Assembly: GCA_023434825.1 (NCBI GenBank)
Contig: JAEYSH010000094.1
Location: 1 to 27,704, forward strand
DNA: 27,704 bases
Direction of reading: 5' to 3'
Source of the DNA: Methanobacteriota archaeon
GTDB lineage: Archaea; Methanobacteriota; Methanobacteria; Methanobacteriales; Methanobacteriaceae
Each line of letters opens with the position of its first letter. The first letter of the stretch is position 1. The notes under the pieces are model-generated. The model saw nothing but the letters and a program-made list of their open reading frames with translations, ran no database searches and was not told where the DNA came from. Positions 8,010 through 16,034 of this stretch are shown here, piece after piece. The position numbers were made by a program, and so were the translations under genes.

Positions 8010-8483
8010 ATGGCGAAATTAGGTGTAGGTGCATCAATATTTATATCAGTTATATTGGGCATTATATTCTTATCTATACTTGGAGTAAGTGGGATATTTT
8101 CTCTAATAATTATAGGATTTGTAGCAACTTATTTAACTGCTCCAAGCCAGAGAACCTATAAAGCAGGTGGAATTGCTGGAATTATCATAGCATTTTTAAT
8201 TTTTATATATGGTTTATTTATTTCGCCTAATTTACCGGTAAATCCTCCTAGTATATCCAGTTTTACATGGATTAGTCTTGAATTAAGTGGTTTTTTAAAT
8301 TTAATACTTGGATTAATAGTATCTATAATTGTTTGTTTTTTATTTGGATCTTTGGGCAGTTTTGCTGCACAAAAGTTGCTTAAAAAAGAAATAGTAAAAC
8401 CAAAAGCACATACAAGAGAAAATAGTAAATCAGAGCCTAATAAAAAGTCTAGAAGATCTTTAAATCGATCATATAAAAATTAA
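8010..8483 (+). CDS. Small membrane protein of unknown function (DUF5518-like)
   Basis: A 157-residue protein with about four hydrophobic helices (roughly 7-42 in two segments, 50-70 and 90-120), with a glycine-rich AGGIAG turn between helices. It ends in a strongly basic, hydrophilic tail of about 35 residues. The overall look recalls the small archaeal DUF5518-type membrane proteins, but I cannot confirm the family. I chose the ATG at 8010 because GGTG at 8001-8004 is 5 bases before it; a GTG at 8004 would overlap that site. The GMC flavoprotein gene starts 8 bases after the stop, so the two are almost certainly co-transcribed, and this protein could hold the flavoprotein at the membrane (inference). 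Confidence 0.7.
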   Translation: MAKLGVGASIFISVILGIIFLSILGVSGIFSLIIIGFVATYLTAPSQRTYKAGGIAGIIIAFLIFIYGLFISPNLPVNPPSISSFTWISLELSGFLNLILGLIVSIIVCFLFGSLGSFAAQKLLKKEIVKPKAHTRENSKSEPNKKSRRSLNRSYKN

Positions 8484-8491
8484 GTGATTAT

Positions 8492-9685
8492 ATGAAAGCA
8501 ATAATAGTAGGATCAGGTGCAGGTGGTGGAACTCTTGCTCGAGAACTTTCAAAAAGAGGAGTATCCACAACAGTAATTGAGAAAGGACCATTTACATCAG
8601 CTAAAAATGCATATAAATACTATGATATAATGAATGTTGGAACAGAGGTTTCAAGAACTTTATCAGTTGGTGGAACAACTAATGTAAGTGCTGGAAATGC
8701 TGTAAGAACATGTGAAGAAGAATTTAAAAAAATGGGAATAGATTTATCCTTAGAATTTGAAGAAATAGAGAAGAATTTATGTGTTGATGTTCTTCCAGAC
8801 ACTCATTTTGGAGAAGGAACTAAGAAAATAATGGATGCTGCTAATTCTCTGGGATTTGAAGTGCAAAAAATGCCTAAATTTATTGATACTGAATTATGTA
8901 AGCCATGCGGTAAATGTGCATTTGGTTGTTCAAGAAATGCGAAATGGACCAGTGTAGATTATATTGAAGAAGCTAAAAAAAATGGAGCTAAAATTGTAGA
9001 TAATACTCCTGTAACTGATTTAATTGTTTCTAATGGAACAATAAAAGGAGTTAAATCTAATGAGGATATTTTTGAAGCAGATATTGTTGTATTATCCGCT
9101 GGAGCAATTGAAAGTCCACGGTTACTTCAAAAAATAGGAATAGATGCAGGTAATAATCTTTTTGTAGATACATTTGTTACTGTTGGTGGAATGATTAAAA
9201 ATATTAAATTTAATAAAGAAGTCACCATGAATGCTCTTATTAAAAAGAATGATATAGTAATGGCCCCTCATTTTTCAGAAATACTCGTTAAAAAGCTTCA
9301 TGAATATAAAGCACGTAAAAGAGACATTCTTGGAATGATGATTAAAATTAAAGATGAACCTTCAGGGAAAGTTACTCAAAATGATGTGGTTAAATTTAAT
9401 ACTGCCAATGATGTAGCACTTTTGGCTGAAGGATCAGCAGCAGCAGGTTCAATTTTGACCGAAGCAGGAGTTGATCCTAGAAATATTGTATCTACATATG
9501 CTAGGGGGGCTCATCCCGGTGGAACAGCAGCTATTGGTCAAGTTGTTAATAAAAACTTAAAAACAGAAATAGAAGGGCTTTATGTAGCCGATGCGAGCGT
9601 TTTTCCACAAGCACCTGGAGCACCGCCTATTCTTACAATAATTGCTTTAGCTAAAAGACTTGGAAAATATATTACTGAAAAATAA
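8492..9685 (+). CDS. GMC-family FAD-dependent oxidoreductase with four-cysteine motif
   Basis: The N-terminus has the Rossmann dinucleotide fold of GMC flavoproteins (IIVGSGAGGGTLA, with E30 at the end of the second strand). The C-terminus has the GMC signature region (VADASVFPQAPGAPPILTIIALAKR). GMC enzymes oxidise alcohols, sugars or sterols using FAD. At 397 residues it is shorter than the usual 500-600, so the substrate domain is reduced. A CxxCxxCxxxC set (C136, C139, C142, C146) sits within the substrate region, the spacing of a 4Fe-4S ferredoxin motif; related cysteines occur in some other GMC relatives, and cluster binding is not proven. The start has a GTGAT site and an 8-base gap from the membrane gene. 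The substrate is unknown. Confidence 0.88.
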   Translation: MKAIIVGSGAGGGTLARELSKRGVSTTVIEKGPFTSAKNAYKYYDIMNVGTEVSRTLSVGGTTNVSAGNAVRTCEEEFKKMGIDLSLEFEEIEKNLCVDVLPDTHFGEGTKKIMDAANSLGFEVQKMPKFIDTELCKPCGKCAFGCSRNAKWTSVDYIEEAKKNGAKIVDNTPVTDLIVSNGTIKGVKSNEDIFEADIVVLSAGAIESPRLLQKIGIDAGNNLFVDTFVTVGGMIKNIKFNKEVTMNALIKKNDIVMAPHFSEILVKKLHEYKARKRDILGMMIKIKDEPSGKVTQNDVVKFNTANDVALLAEGSAAAGSILTEAGVDPRNIVSTYARGAHPGGTAAIGQVVNKNLKTEIEGLYVADASVFPQAPGAPPILTIIALAKRLGKYITEK

Positions 9686-9688
9686 AAG

Positions 9689-9700
9689 TTTTTTTAATTA
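9689..9700 (+). terminator. Poly-T terminator after the GMC gene
   Basis: A run of seven T residues (9689-9695) starts four bases after the stop codon. Such runs are enough to terminate archaeal RNA polymerase. No hairpin is visible. Confidence 0.5.
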
Positions 9701-9813
9701 TATATTTAGATAAATAAATAATCTGTCTTTGAGGGTGATATTTCCTAGAATTTTATATATTCTTTAATTTATACAAATTCTAAAATATTTAACATTCTTG
9801 AATTAATGCAATT

Positions 9814-10029
9814 TTAATCGTTTTCGTCACTTTTATATTCTAAAATATCACCAGGCTGACATTCCAAAGCCTTACAAATATTCTCTAACGTAGATAATCG
9901 AATTGCTTTTGCTTTTCCATTTTTCAATATAGAAATATTAGCCATTGTTATTCCTACTTTCTTAGAAAGTTCAGTAACGCTCATTTTCCTTCTAGCCAAC
10001 ATCACATCAATATTAATTATAATCCCCAT
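9814..10029 (-). CDS. XRE/Cro-type helix-turn-helix regulator (YozG-like)
   Basis: A 71-residue single-domain Cro/CI-type DNA-binding protein. The helix-turn-helix lies about residues 17-40 (MSVTELSKKVGITMANISILKNG in part), followed by a typical RLSTLENICKALECQPGDILEY ending. The ATG has a GAGGG ribosome-binding site that overlaps the stop of the DUF2975 gene; the gap is 10 bases. Small regulators of this kind are repeatedly found next to DUF2975 membrane proteins in bacteria and archaea. They probably control their own operon. Three evenly spaced repeats in front of the operon are the candidate binding sites. Confidence 0.92.
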   Translation of the reverse strand: MGIIINIDVMLARRKMSVTELSKKVGITMANISILKNGKAKAIRLSTLENICKALECQPGDILEYKSDEND

Positions 10030-10039
10030 ATTATTTCCC

Positions 10040-10516
10040 TCAGACCGTTAAATCGTTTTCTGTCTTTATATCAATAGCATCTTGCAAAAGCCTTTGAAGA
10101 ATAGCTGCAAATGTTGCTATAATAACTGGAGCAAAGGTAATAGCTAATCCAATTAGTATAAGACCAGGGGCATCGGTTTTATCTGCAATTAAATATACGA
10201 TGGGCATGCCTATAACAAACAGAATACTGATTATAATTGCACTATATTTTAAGTTCTTTAAAGCATTTACGGATAAATCAGAAAAAGCTTTATTCTTATC
10301 AATGAAGTTTAAAAGTTTTGAAGTTTGATAAAGAGCAAAGAAAAAAGGTAGTGCAGGTATAATTAAACCTAATAAAATAACAAATTGCGAATACATTAAT
10401 TCTCCTTCTAATAATTTATTTGCAAACCAATGTACACCGATTATCCACAAAGCAATTACCACAATCCCAATAATAAAAATAAGCCCTCTTAAAAAAATTG
10501 TTGATCCCTGTTTCAT
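10040..10516 (-). CDS. DUF2975 membrane protein
   Basis: A 158-residue protein with four predicted membrane helices (about 8-30, 43-62, 90-112, 117-142), a LYQTSKLLNFIDKNKAFSD segment after helix 2, and a short charged C-terminal tail. The segment with FIDKNKAFS resembles DUF2975. The function of that family is unknown. Its constant pairing with a small XRE regulator suggests a membrane sensor or antagonist for the regulator, but that is inference. The ATG has a good AGGTGAT site 8 bases upstream. Confidence 0.8.
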   Translation of the reverse strand: MKQGSTIFLRGLIFIIGIVVIALWIIGVHWFANKLLEGELMYSQFVILLGLIIPALPFFFALYQTSKLLNFIDKNKAFSDLSVNALKNLKYSAIIISILFVIGMPIVYLIADKTDAPGLILIGLAITFAPVIIATFAAILQRLLQDAIDIKTENDLTV

Positions 10517-10540
10517 AATAAAATCACCTGAATTAATTAT

Positions 10541-10603
10541 TATATATTGATAATAGTAAATTATTTATTGATTTACAATATATTTTTATTGATATTATGA
10601 TTA
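10541..10603. repeat. Three direct repeats of 21-bp period upstream of the DUF2975-XRE operon
   Basis: TATTGAT occurs at 10545, 10566 and 10587, exactly 21 bp apart, with partly conserved flanks (T-rich before, WTTA-like after). The array lies 25-87 bases before the ATG and overlaps the probable TATA box (CAATATATAATAATT on the minus strand). An inverted repeat GTAAAT/ATTTAC at 10556-10576 is nested inside. A spacing of two helix turns fits cooperative binding of a small regulator. Confidence 0.6.
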
Positions 10604-11010
10604 TCTCATATAAATAGTTTTTTAAATAATTGGACTTTAACTTGTTTTTGAATGAATTTAATCAGATAAATTATGCATGTAAAATATTTTTGAAAATGTA
10701 TATATCGGAAATTTATTTTTTAGTTTCTCTTAAAATTTTTAAATAGAGCTAAACCCGGATTACATAATTATCGTTAATTTAATAAGGAAATAAAAAAATA
10801 TTTTTTCTTTTAAATTAAAATGAATAATAAAAAGTGGAAGATTAAATATGCCATTAGTTAAAATAGATTACACAAATTCTTAACCTTAAAGTCAATTTTT
10901 AGTCATAAAATAACATATTTTAGACTTAAGGTATTAATTAACTTTTATATAAAAAAAACGTTTATTCTTTATTGAAAAAGTGAAATAAAGTAGAATAACA
11001 ATTATTTCAG
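10604..11010. other. AT-rich intergenic region without a recognisable gene
   Basis: I find no supported gene or tRNA here. It holds the far-upstream part of the DUF2975 promoter region, a tiny frame at 10848 (MPLVKIDYTNS then stop) that looks like the first residues of a tautomerase, an imperfect inverted repeat at 10881-10937 (TAACCTTAAAGTC against GACTTAAGGTATTA), and the catalase terminator at its right end. Confidence 0.6.
10951..10998 (-). terminator. Terminator of the catalase gene
   Basis: On the minus strand, shortly after the catalase stop, two 6-bp blocks pair (TTATTC with GAATAA and TTTATT with AATAAA), interrupted by a 3-base bulge. They are followed by a run of eight T residues (plus-strand A run 10951-10958). 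Confidence 0.6.
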
Positions 11011-13146
11011 TCATGCTGGTACTTGTTCTTTCATTTCTCTTTCCCAGTGACGGTGCATAGCAATTGCATCAATGAAGTACTTAATGAAATTTTTTATTTC
11101 AGCATTTTCTAAAGCAGTTACAACACCATTATCAGAAATTATCTCTCCTTCTGATCCAGCTTTTGCAATTGAAACTCCACTTATTTCTGATTTATCAAAT
11201 AACTTTACTCCCTCATTTAAAGCTACAATTGTTTTACAATGTTTGAACGCTTCATTTACAAAGTGCAATGCATCTCCCTGTTTTTTCAGCGATTCTACAC
11301 TTTCTTCACCACCAGGAACATAAACAGCATCAAACATGATAGACGCTGTAGAAACATAATTTTTATCAACTTCAACTTCTTTTCCATTATTTGCCTTAAT
11401 CATTCCGCGATACATGGATATAACCTTGGAGTTTGCTCCAGCGTCCTTAAGTGCATCCTTGACCTTCATTAGCTCATCATAATTAAAACCATCCTCTGCA
11501 AGTATAGCTACATTTCTACTTTTTATAGTATCCTTTACTGTATTTTCCATGCTGAATGATGGGAAACTATCTGCAGTAGTAGAATCTGCACCTTCTGTTG
11601 GTGGTGAAGCACCGACTCCTTCTGCAATTTGAGTAGCCAGTTCTTTATCCACATTAGCAAAAAGATCAACCACTTTTTGTCTAACTTCTTTAGATTCTAC
11701 TTTTCCAACTTCAAAATGGAAAGCACTAATTATATGCTTCTTTTCAGTCCCCGACATACTGTTATAGAATGATCTGGCTTGACTAAAGAAATCTTTGAAT
11801 TTTTCGCTTCTTCCTCTAATTTTCTTTCCCTCTACCTTCTCCATGTAATGGATATAACCTCCTTCTTCTTTATTAGCAGGTTTAGGGTCATTATCTTCAA
11901 GTGAATTAGGTGAATAACTAGTTTTTCCAGTATTAATCATAGTACGATGATATCCATCACGCTGATTATTATGTATATGCGCTAATGGCCTGTTTATAGG
12001 TATTTCATGGAAATTAGGACCACCTAAACGTATAAGTTGAGTATCCAAATAAGAAAAGAGTCTTCCTTGCAGTAATGGATCATTACTAAAGTCTATTCCT
12101 GGAACAACATTTCCCGGGTGAAATGCAACCTGTTCAACTTCAGCAAAGAAATTATCTGGTCCTTTGTTTAAAACTAATTTTCCTATCTTTTTTGGTGGCA
12201 CAAGCTCTTCTGGCCAGTGTTTAGTGGCGTCGAGGATGTCAAAATCGAATTTATGCTCATCCTCTTCTTCTATCATTTGGACATAAAGTTCATATTCTGG
12301 ATAATGACCCATTTCTATTGCTTCATATAAATCACGTCTGTGGTAATCAGGATCTTTACCTGCAACCTTTTGAGCTTCATCCCAAACAAACTGATGTAAT
12401 CCAAGCTTTGGTTTCCAGATAAATTTGATGAATCGACCTTTTCCTTCTGCATTCACAAATCTTAAAGTATTTACGCTGAAACCTTCCATCATTCTGTAAC
12501 TTCTAGGTATTGCTCTGTCAGATAATAACCACATAATCATATGGGTTGTTTCAGGAGTACTTACAACAAAATCCCAGAAAGTATCATGGGCAGCACTTGC
12601 TTGAGGCATTTCATTGTCTGGTTCAGGTTTAATGGAGTGAACTAAATCAGGAAACTTAATAGCGTCCTGAATGAAGAAGATAGGTATATTATTAGCTACT
12701 AGATCATAGTTACCTTCTTCTGTGTAGAACTTAGTAGCAAATCCTCTAACATCTCTCACCGTGTCAGCTGATCCTCTAAATCCTACAACAGTTGAGAAAC
12801 GAACAAATACTGGAGTTATATTACCTTCCTGCTGAAGAAAATGTGCTGATGTGTATTCAGACATTGATTCGTGGCATTCAAAGTAACCATGAGCACCAGT
12901 TCCTCGAGCATGTACAACTCTTTCTGGAATACGTTCATGATCAAAATGAGTCATTTTTTCCCTAAAGTGGAAATCCTCCATTAAAGTAGGTCCTCTCTCA
13001 CCTGCCTTAAGCGAATCATCGGTATGACTTATCTTAACACCCTGGTTTGTAGTCAACTTTTTACCTTTAGGATACTCTTTTAGTTCTCCCATATCCTTAA
13101 TTTTACCTTCTTTATTCATTTTTTCCTTCTTTTTCTTTTCTTTCAT
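11011..13146 (-). CDS. Large-subunit (clade 2) haem catalase with DJ-1-like C-terminal domain
   Basis: This 711-residue protein decomposes hydrogen peroxide. The catalase core spans about 30-510. The distal histidine is H79 (RVVHARG), the distal asparagine about N153 (NNIPIFF), and the haem-ligand tyrosine Y366 (RLFSYLDTQ). Length and the extra C-terminal flavodoxin/DJ-1-like domain (about 540-695) mark it as an HPII-type large catalase. In that domain the nucleophile cysteine of DJ-1/PfpI enzymes is absent (VALNEGV), as expected for a structural domain. The first 30 residues are lysine-rich. The ATG has a GAGGT site. Large catalase is unusual in a methanogen; a catalase of Methanobrevibacter arboriphilus is known to depend on haem from the medium, and the same may hold here. 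The gene is divergent from secF. Confidence 0.96.
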   Translation of the reverse strand: MKEKKKKEKMNKEGKIKDMGELKEYPKGKKLTTNQGVKISHTDDSLKAGERGPTLMEDFHFREKMTHFDHERIPERVVHARGTGAHGYFECHESMSEYTSAHFLQQEGNITPVFVRFSTVVGFRGSADTVRDVRGFATKFYTEEGNYDLVANNIPIFFIQDAIKFPDLVHSIKPEPDNEMPQASAAHDTFWDFVVSTPETTHMIMWLLSDRAIPRSYRMMEGFSVNTLRFVNAEGKGRFIKFIWKPKLGLHQFVWDEAQKVAGKDPDYHRRDLYEAIEMGHYPEYELYVQMIEEEDEHKFDFDILDATKHWPEELVPPKKIGKLVLNKGPDNFFAEVEQVAFHPGNVVPGIDFSNDPLLQGRLFSYLDTQLIRLGGPNFHEIPINRPLAHIHNNQRDGYHRTMINTGKTSYSPNSLEDNDPKPANKEEGGYIHYMEKVEGKKIRGRSEKFKDFFSQARSFYNSMSGTEKKHIISAFHFEVGKVESKEVRQKVVDLFANVDKELATQIAEGVGASPPTEGADSTTADSFPSFSMENTVKDTIKSRNVAILAEDGFNYDELMKVKDALKDAGANSKVISMYRGMIKANNGKEVEVDKNYVSTASIMFDAVYVPGGEESVESLKKQGDALHFVNEAFKHCKTIVALNEGVKLFDKSEISGVSIAKAGSEGEIISDNGVVTALENAEIKNFIKYFIDAIAMHRHWEREMKEQVPA

Positions 13147-13333
13147 CTTAAAAACCTCATATAAATTGAAAAAATCCTAAGCACATCATATAAGTGATCA
13201 TATATGTAATATATATTATAAATAAAGTATTAAATATTAATGTTGAATGAATATAATATTCTAAATTATAATAATCACAATTTTATAATAAAAATTAATA
13301 CTTATACCTCATTAAGCAAAATTATGATGGTTA

Positions 13334-13380
13334 AAAATGAGAAGAGATACTAATTCTCATTTTATTTTCATTATAATGAA
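13334..13380 (+). promoter_or_regulatory. secF-secD promoter region with two palindromes
   Basis: AAAATGAGAA (13334-13343) and TTCTCATTTT (13354-13363) form a perfect 10-bp inverted repeat. TTCATTATAATGAA at 13367-13380 is a perfect 14-bp palindrome that includes TATA-like sequence. They end 27 bases before the secF ATG. No plus-strand gene precedes them, so a terminator role is unlikely and an operator or promoter role is more plausible. Confidence 0.45.
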
Positions 13381-13406
13381 TATAAAATCCAGTTTTAGGT
13401 GTTTTA

Positions 13407-14249
13407 ATGGAAATTGAAAAATATTTAGGATCTTATAAACCATTAATAGCAATACCAGTTATCATAACTGTAATTGCATTAATTACATTATCTTTTAATG
13501 GCTTAGAGCAGGGAATAGAATTAAGTGGAGGCACAATAGCAGAGATACAACTTCAACAGCCTTTAAGTCAAACTGAGTTAGAAAATATAATCAGTGGTGG
13601 ATTGGGTATAAATGAAGTAAATGTTCAATTAACAGGTCAAAATCAGGCTTCAGTTGAAATAAGCGGGGAGGTAGATCCTGGAAACTTAAGGAATGTACTA
13701 AATGGAACAGCATCTATATTAGGCTTTAGGTCTGTGGGACCTGTTTTAAGTGCAGAAGCATTAAATCAGGTTTATTGGGCTCTTGCATTTGCATTTATAT
13801 TCATGTCCATAACTGTATTTATTATATTTAGAAATTTTGTACCTTCAATGGCAGTTATTTTAGCAGCAGTATCTGATATCATTATAGCATTAGGTGGAAT
13901 GTCCCTATTAGGAATACCGCTTTCTCTAGCATCAGTTGGTGCTTTACTTTTATTAGTAGGTTACAGTGTGGACACAGATGTTTTACTAACTACCAGGGTT
14001 TTAAAGCGTAGAAAAGGTACAATTACACAAAGAGCCATTGATGCTATGAAAACGGGTATGACAATGGCTTTAACTTCAATTGCTGCAATGGTAACCCTCT
14101 ATATAGTTGTTATTTTATTAATTCCATCTGCGGGAGTACTTGCAAATATTGCAGCAGTTCTTATAATTGGTTTAGCTGCTGATGTTCTCGTAACATGGCT
14201 CATGAATCTTGGAATACTCAGATGGTACATGGAGAGTGGTCGAAGATGA
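13407..14249 (+). CDS. secF: Protein-export membrane protein SecF
   Basis: SecF works with SecD at the SecYE translocon, aiding protein export. The 280-residue protein has an N-terminal membrane helix (about 12-30), the conserved GIELSGG segment at 36-42, an external domain (about 45-120), and five helices to the end, including VGYSVDTDVLLTTRVL, the SecF helix-4 region. The ATG at 13407 follows TTAGGTG at a normal distance. Its stop overlaps the secD start (ATGA), so the pair is translationally coupled. Order secF then secD is common in euryarchaea. No SecA partner exists in archaea, so energy use is unresolved. Confidence 0.95.
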   Translation: MEIEKYLGSYKPLIAIPVIITVIALITLSFNGLEQGIELSGGTIAEIQLQQPLSQTELENIISGGLGINEVNVQLTGQNQASVEISGEVDPGNLRNVLNGTASILGFRSVGPVLSAEALNQVYWALAFAFIFMSITVFIIFRNFVPSMAVILAAVSDIIIALGGMSLLGIPLSLASVGALLLLVGYSVDTDVLLTTRVLKRRKGTITQRAIDAMKTGMTMALTSIAAMVTLYIVVILLIPSAGVLANIAAVLIIGLAADVLVTWLMNLGILRWYMESGRR

Positions 14250-15469
14250 GCGAAATTACAGAATTTTTAAAGGATTATCGAGTGATATTACTTATAGTAC
14301 TGCTTTTTGTCAGTATAGCTTCTATTTCAGTTTTTGGTATACAGCAAGGATTGGATTTGGAAGGTGGATCAGTTATACAGATTCATTTAGCACAGCCAGT
14401 TGGCCAGGATACCATGAATACAGTGGTAACAGTTCTTGATAGACGACTTAACATATTTGGTGTAAGGGATGTTAATGTTAGGGCAAGTGGAAATCAGGAT
14501 GTAATTGTAGAAATTGCTGGAGTGAGACCAGAAGAAGTAACTGATATAGTTGGGACTCCCGGCGTGTTTGAGGCTAAAATAGATAATCAAACAGCACTTA
14601 CAGGGACAGATATAACAAATGTGCAACCCTACCAAATTACAGGAAATCAATGGCGAGTACCATTTAGAGTATCTGTTGAAGGAGCAAATCGCTTTGCACA
14701 GGTTGCACAAGGTAAAGCTGGACAACCAGTTGAAATGTATTTAGATAACCAGTTAGTTTCTTCTCCTGTTTTAAGTGAAGGACTTGCAATAGGAACACCA
14801 ACAACAGAAGTTGAGGTTTCAGGAACGGCAGAAAGTAGGGAAGCTGCAGAAAATGAGGCAAGGACAATACAAACAGTGTTACAATCAGGTGCTTTACCCG
14901 TACAGGTTAGTATTGCCGGAGTTAGCAGTGTTTCAGCCGAATTAGGAGATCAGTTTAGAACAGGAGCATTGGTTGCAGGTTTACTTGCAGTTATTGTAGT
15001 GTCCATCATGATCTTTTTACGTTACAGGATTCCTTTGCTTGTAATTCCTATAATATTTACAAGTCTTGCTGAATTACTTCTAATTTTAGGAATAGCTTCC
15101 ATAATTAGATGGAATATAGATTTAGCTGCTATAGCAGGTATTATCGCTGCCATTGGTACGGGTGTGGATGACCAATTAATCATTACTGATGAGGTTTTAA
15201 TGAAAGATGATTCAGACAATACTAAAAAATCGAGAAGAAAAAGAACAACTATGAGAATGAGGATTAAAGGCGCTTTCTTTATAGTTTTTGCATCAGCAGC
15301 AACCCTTGTCGCTGCAATGCTACCTTTAGCATATGTAGGATTTAGTAGAGGTTATGCTGGTATTGGAATACTGTCTGGTTTTGCAGTCACTACAATTATA
15401 GGAGTTTTAGTGGGAATTTTCCTAACAAGACCGGTATATGCAAAATTCATTGAAAGATTTGTAAAATAA
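14246..15469 (+). CDS. secD: Protein-export membrane protein SecD
   Basis: The 407-residue partner of SecF. It has a first membrane helix (about 12-30), the QGLDLEGGS segment, a large external P1-type domain (about 50-240), and a C-terminal block of five helices with AIAGIIAAIGTGVDDQLIITDEV, the conserved SecD helix-4 motif. I took the ATG at 14246, which overlaps the secF stop (ATGA), over an upstream in-frame ATG at 14195 that would extend 17 non-SecD residues into secF. Family length supports this. A lysine/arginine-rich loop (KKSRRKR) separates the last helices. Confidence 0.95.
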   Translation: MSEITEFLKDYRVILLIVLLFVSIASISVFGIQQGLDLEGGSVIQIHLAQPVGQDTMNTVVTVLDRRLNIFGVRDVNVRASGNQDVIVEIAGVRPEEVTDIVGTPGVFEAKIDNQTALTGTDITNVQPYQITGNQWRVPFRVSVEGANRFAQVAQGKAGQPVEMYLDNQLVSSPVLSEGLAIGTPTTEVEVSGTAESREAAENEARTIQTVLQSGALPVQVSIAGVSSVSAELGDQFRTGALVAGLLAVIVVSIMIFLRYRIPLLVIPIIFTSLAELLLILGIASIIRWNIDLAAIAGIIAAIGTGVDDQLIITDEVLMKDDSDNTKKSRRKRTTMRMRIKGAFFIVFASAATLVAAMLPLAYVGFSRGYAGIGILSGFAVTTIIGVLVGIFLTRPVYAKFIERFVK

Positions 15470-15499
15470 ATATCTTTGCTTAATAAATTGAATCCATTT

Positions 15500-15553
15500 A
15501 TCAATTTAATTTAACTCTAAGGAAAATTAATATTAAATTGATTAAATCTTTTT
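15500..15553 (+). terminator. Terminator of secF-secD
   Basis: ATCAATTTAAT (15500-15510) and ATTAAATTGAT (15532-15542) are a perfect 11-bp inverted repeat 31 bases after the secD stop, followed by TAAATCTTTTT. Confidence 0.6.
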
Positions 15554-15593
15554 AGAATTTTATAACTCAGTTAAATTAATTAGAGGTTAAAAT

Positions 15594-15986
15594 ATGCCCG
15601 CCGTTAAAATTGAAATACGAAAAGGAAAATCTGATAATTATAAAAAAGCTATTCTTGATGGAGTTCATGATGCTCTGGTTAAAGCAATAAAAATACCAGA
15701 CCATGATAGATTTCAGAGACTATATGAACTGGATAAGGAAAATTTTGAAAGTCCGCCGAATAAAACCGATAATGTCATAATAATTGAGATAACTATGTTC
15801 CAAGGGCGATCGATAGAAGCTAAAAAGAATTTGTATAAAGAAATAGTTGATAATTTAGCTAGAAATCCCGGTATAGATGGAGATGATATTACTATAATTT
15901 TATATGAGCCACCGTTGGAAAATTGGGGAGTCAAAGGTGGTAAACCGGCTAATGAAGTTGATTTAGGTTTTAATATCAATATATAA
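15594..15986 (+). CDS. Tautomerase-family protein (4-oxalocrotonate tautomerase superfamily)
   Basis: A 130-residue member of the tautomerase superfamily. The proline directly after the initiator methionine (MPAVKIEI) is the catalytic base of these enzymes, and the beta-alpha-beta repeat is doubled (second unit from about residue 60: NVIIIEITMFQGRS). The WGVKGGKPANEVDLGFNI ending resembles the fused double-length bacterial group. The natural substrate is not predictable. The start has a GAGGT site 7 bases upstream. It is monocistronic, between the secD terminator and a convergent unknown gene. Confidence 0.88.
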   Translation: MPAVKIEIRKGKSDNYKKAILDGVHDALVKAIKIPDHDRFQRLYELDKENFESPPNKTDNVIIIEITMFQGRSIEAKKNLYKEIVDNLARNPGIDGDDITIILYEPPLENWGVKGGKPANEVDLGFNINI

Positions 15987-16034
15987 AACTTTATAGTAAA
16001 ATTAGAAATGGAAAAATAATAAAAATAAAATTAA

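Noticed and set aside
9731..9745. Strong orphan ribosome-binding-like sequence GAGGGTGAT after the GMC gene
   Set aside because: The frames behind it are closed within about ten codons, so no small gene can be supported.
10881..10937. Imperfect inverted repeat that could be an insertion-element end
   Set aside because: Only about 13 pairs with bulges, with no target duplication and no transposase remnant; chance pairing in AT-rich DNA is likely.
13241..13354. Short open frame of 37 codons between catalase and secF
   Set aside because: It has no ribosome-binding site, low-complexity Asn/Ile composition, and overlaps the secF promoter palindrome.
14195..14245. Upstream start for secD (ATG at 14195)
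   Set aside because: It would add 17 residues read out of frame from secF; the ATGA overlap at 14246 and family length fit better.
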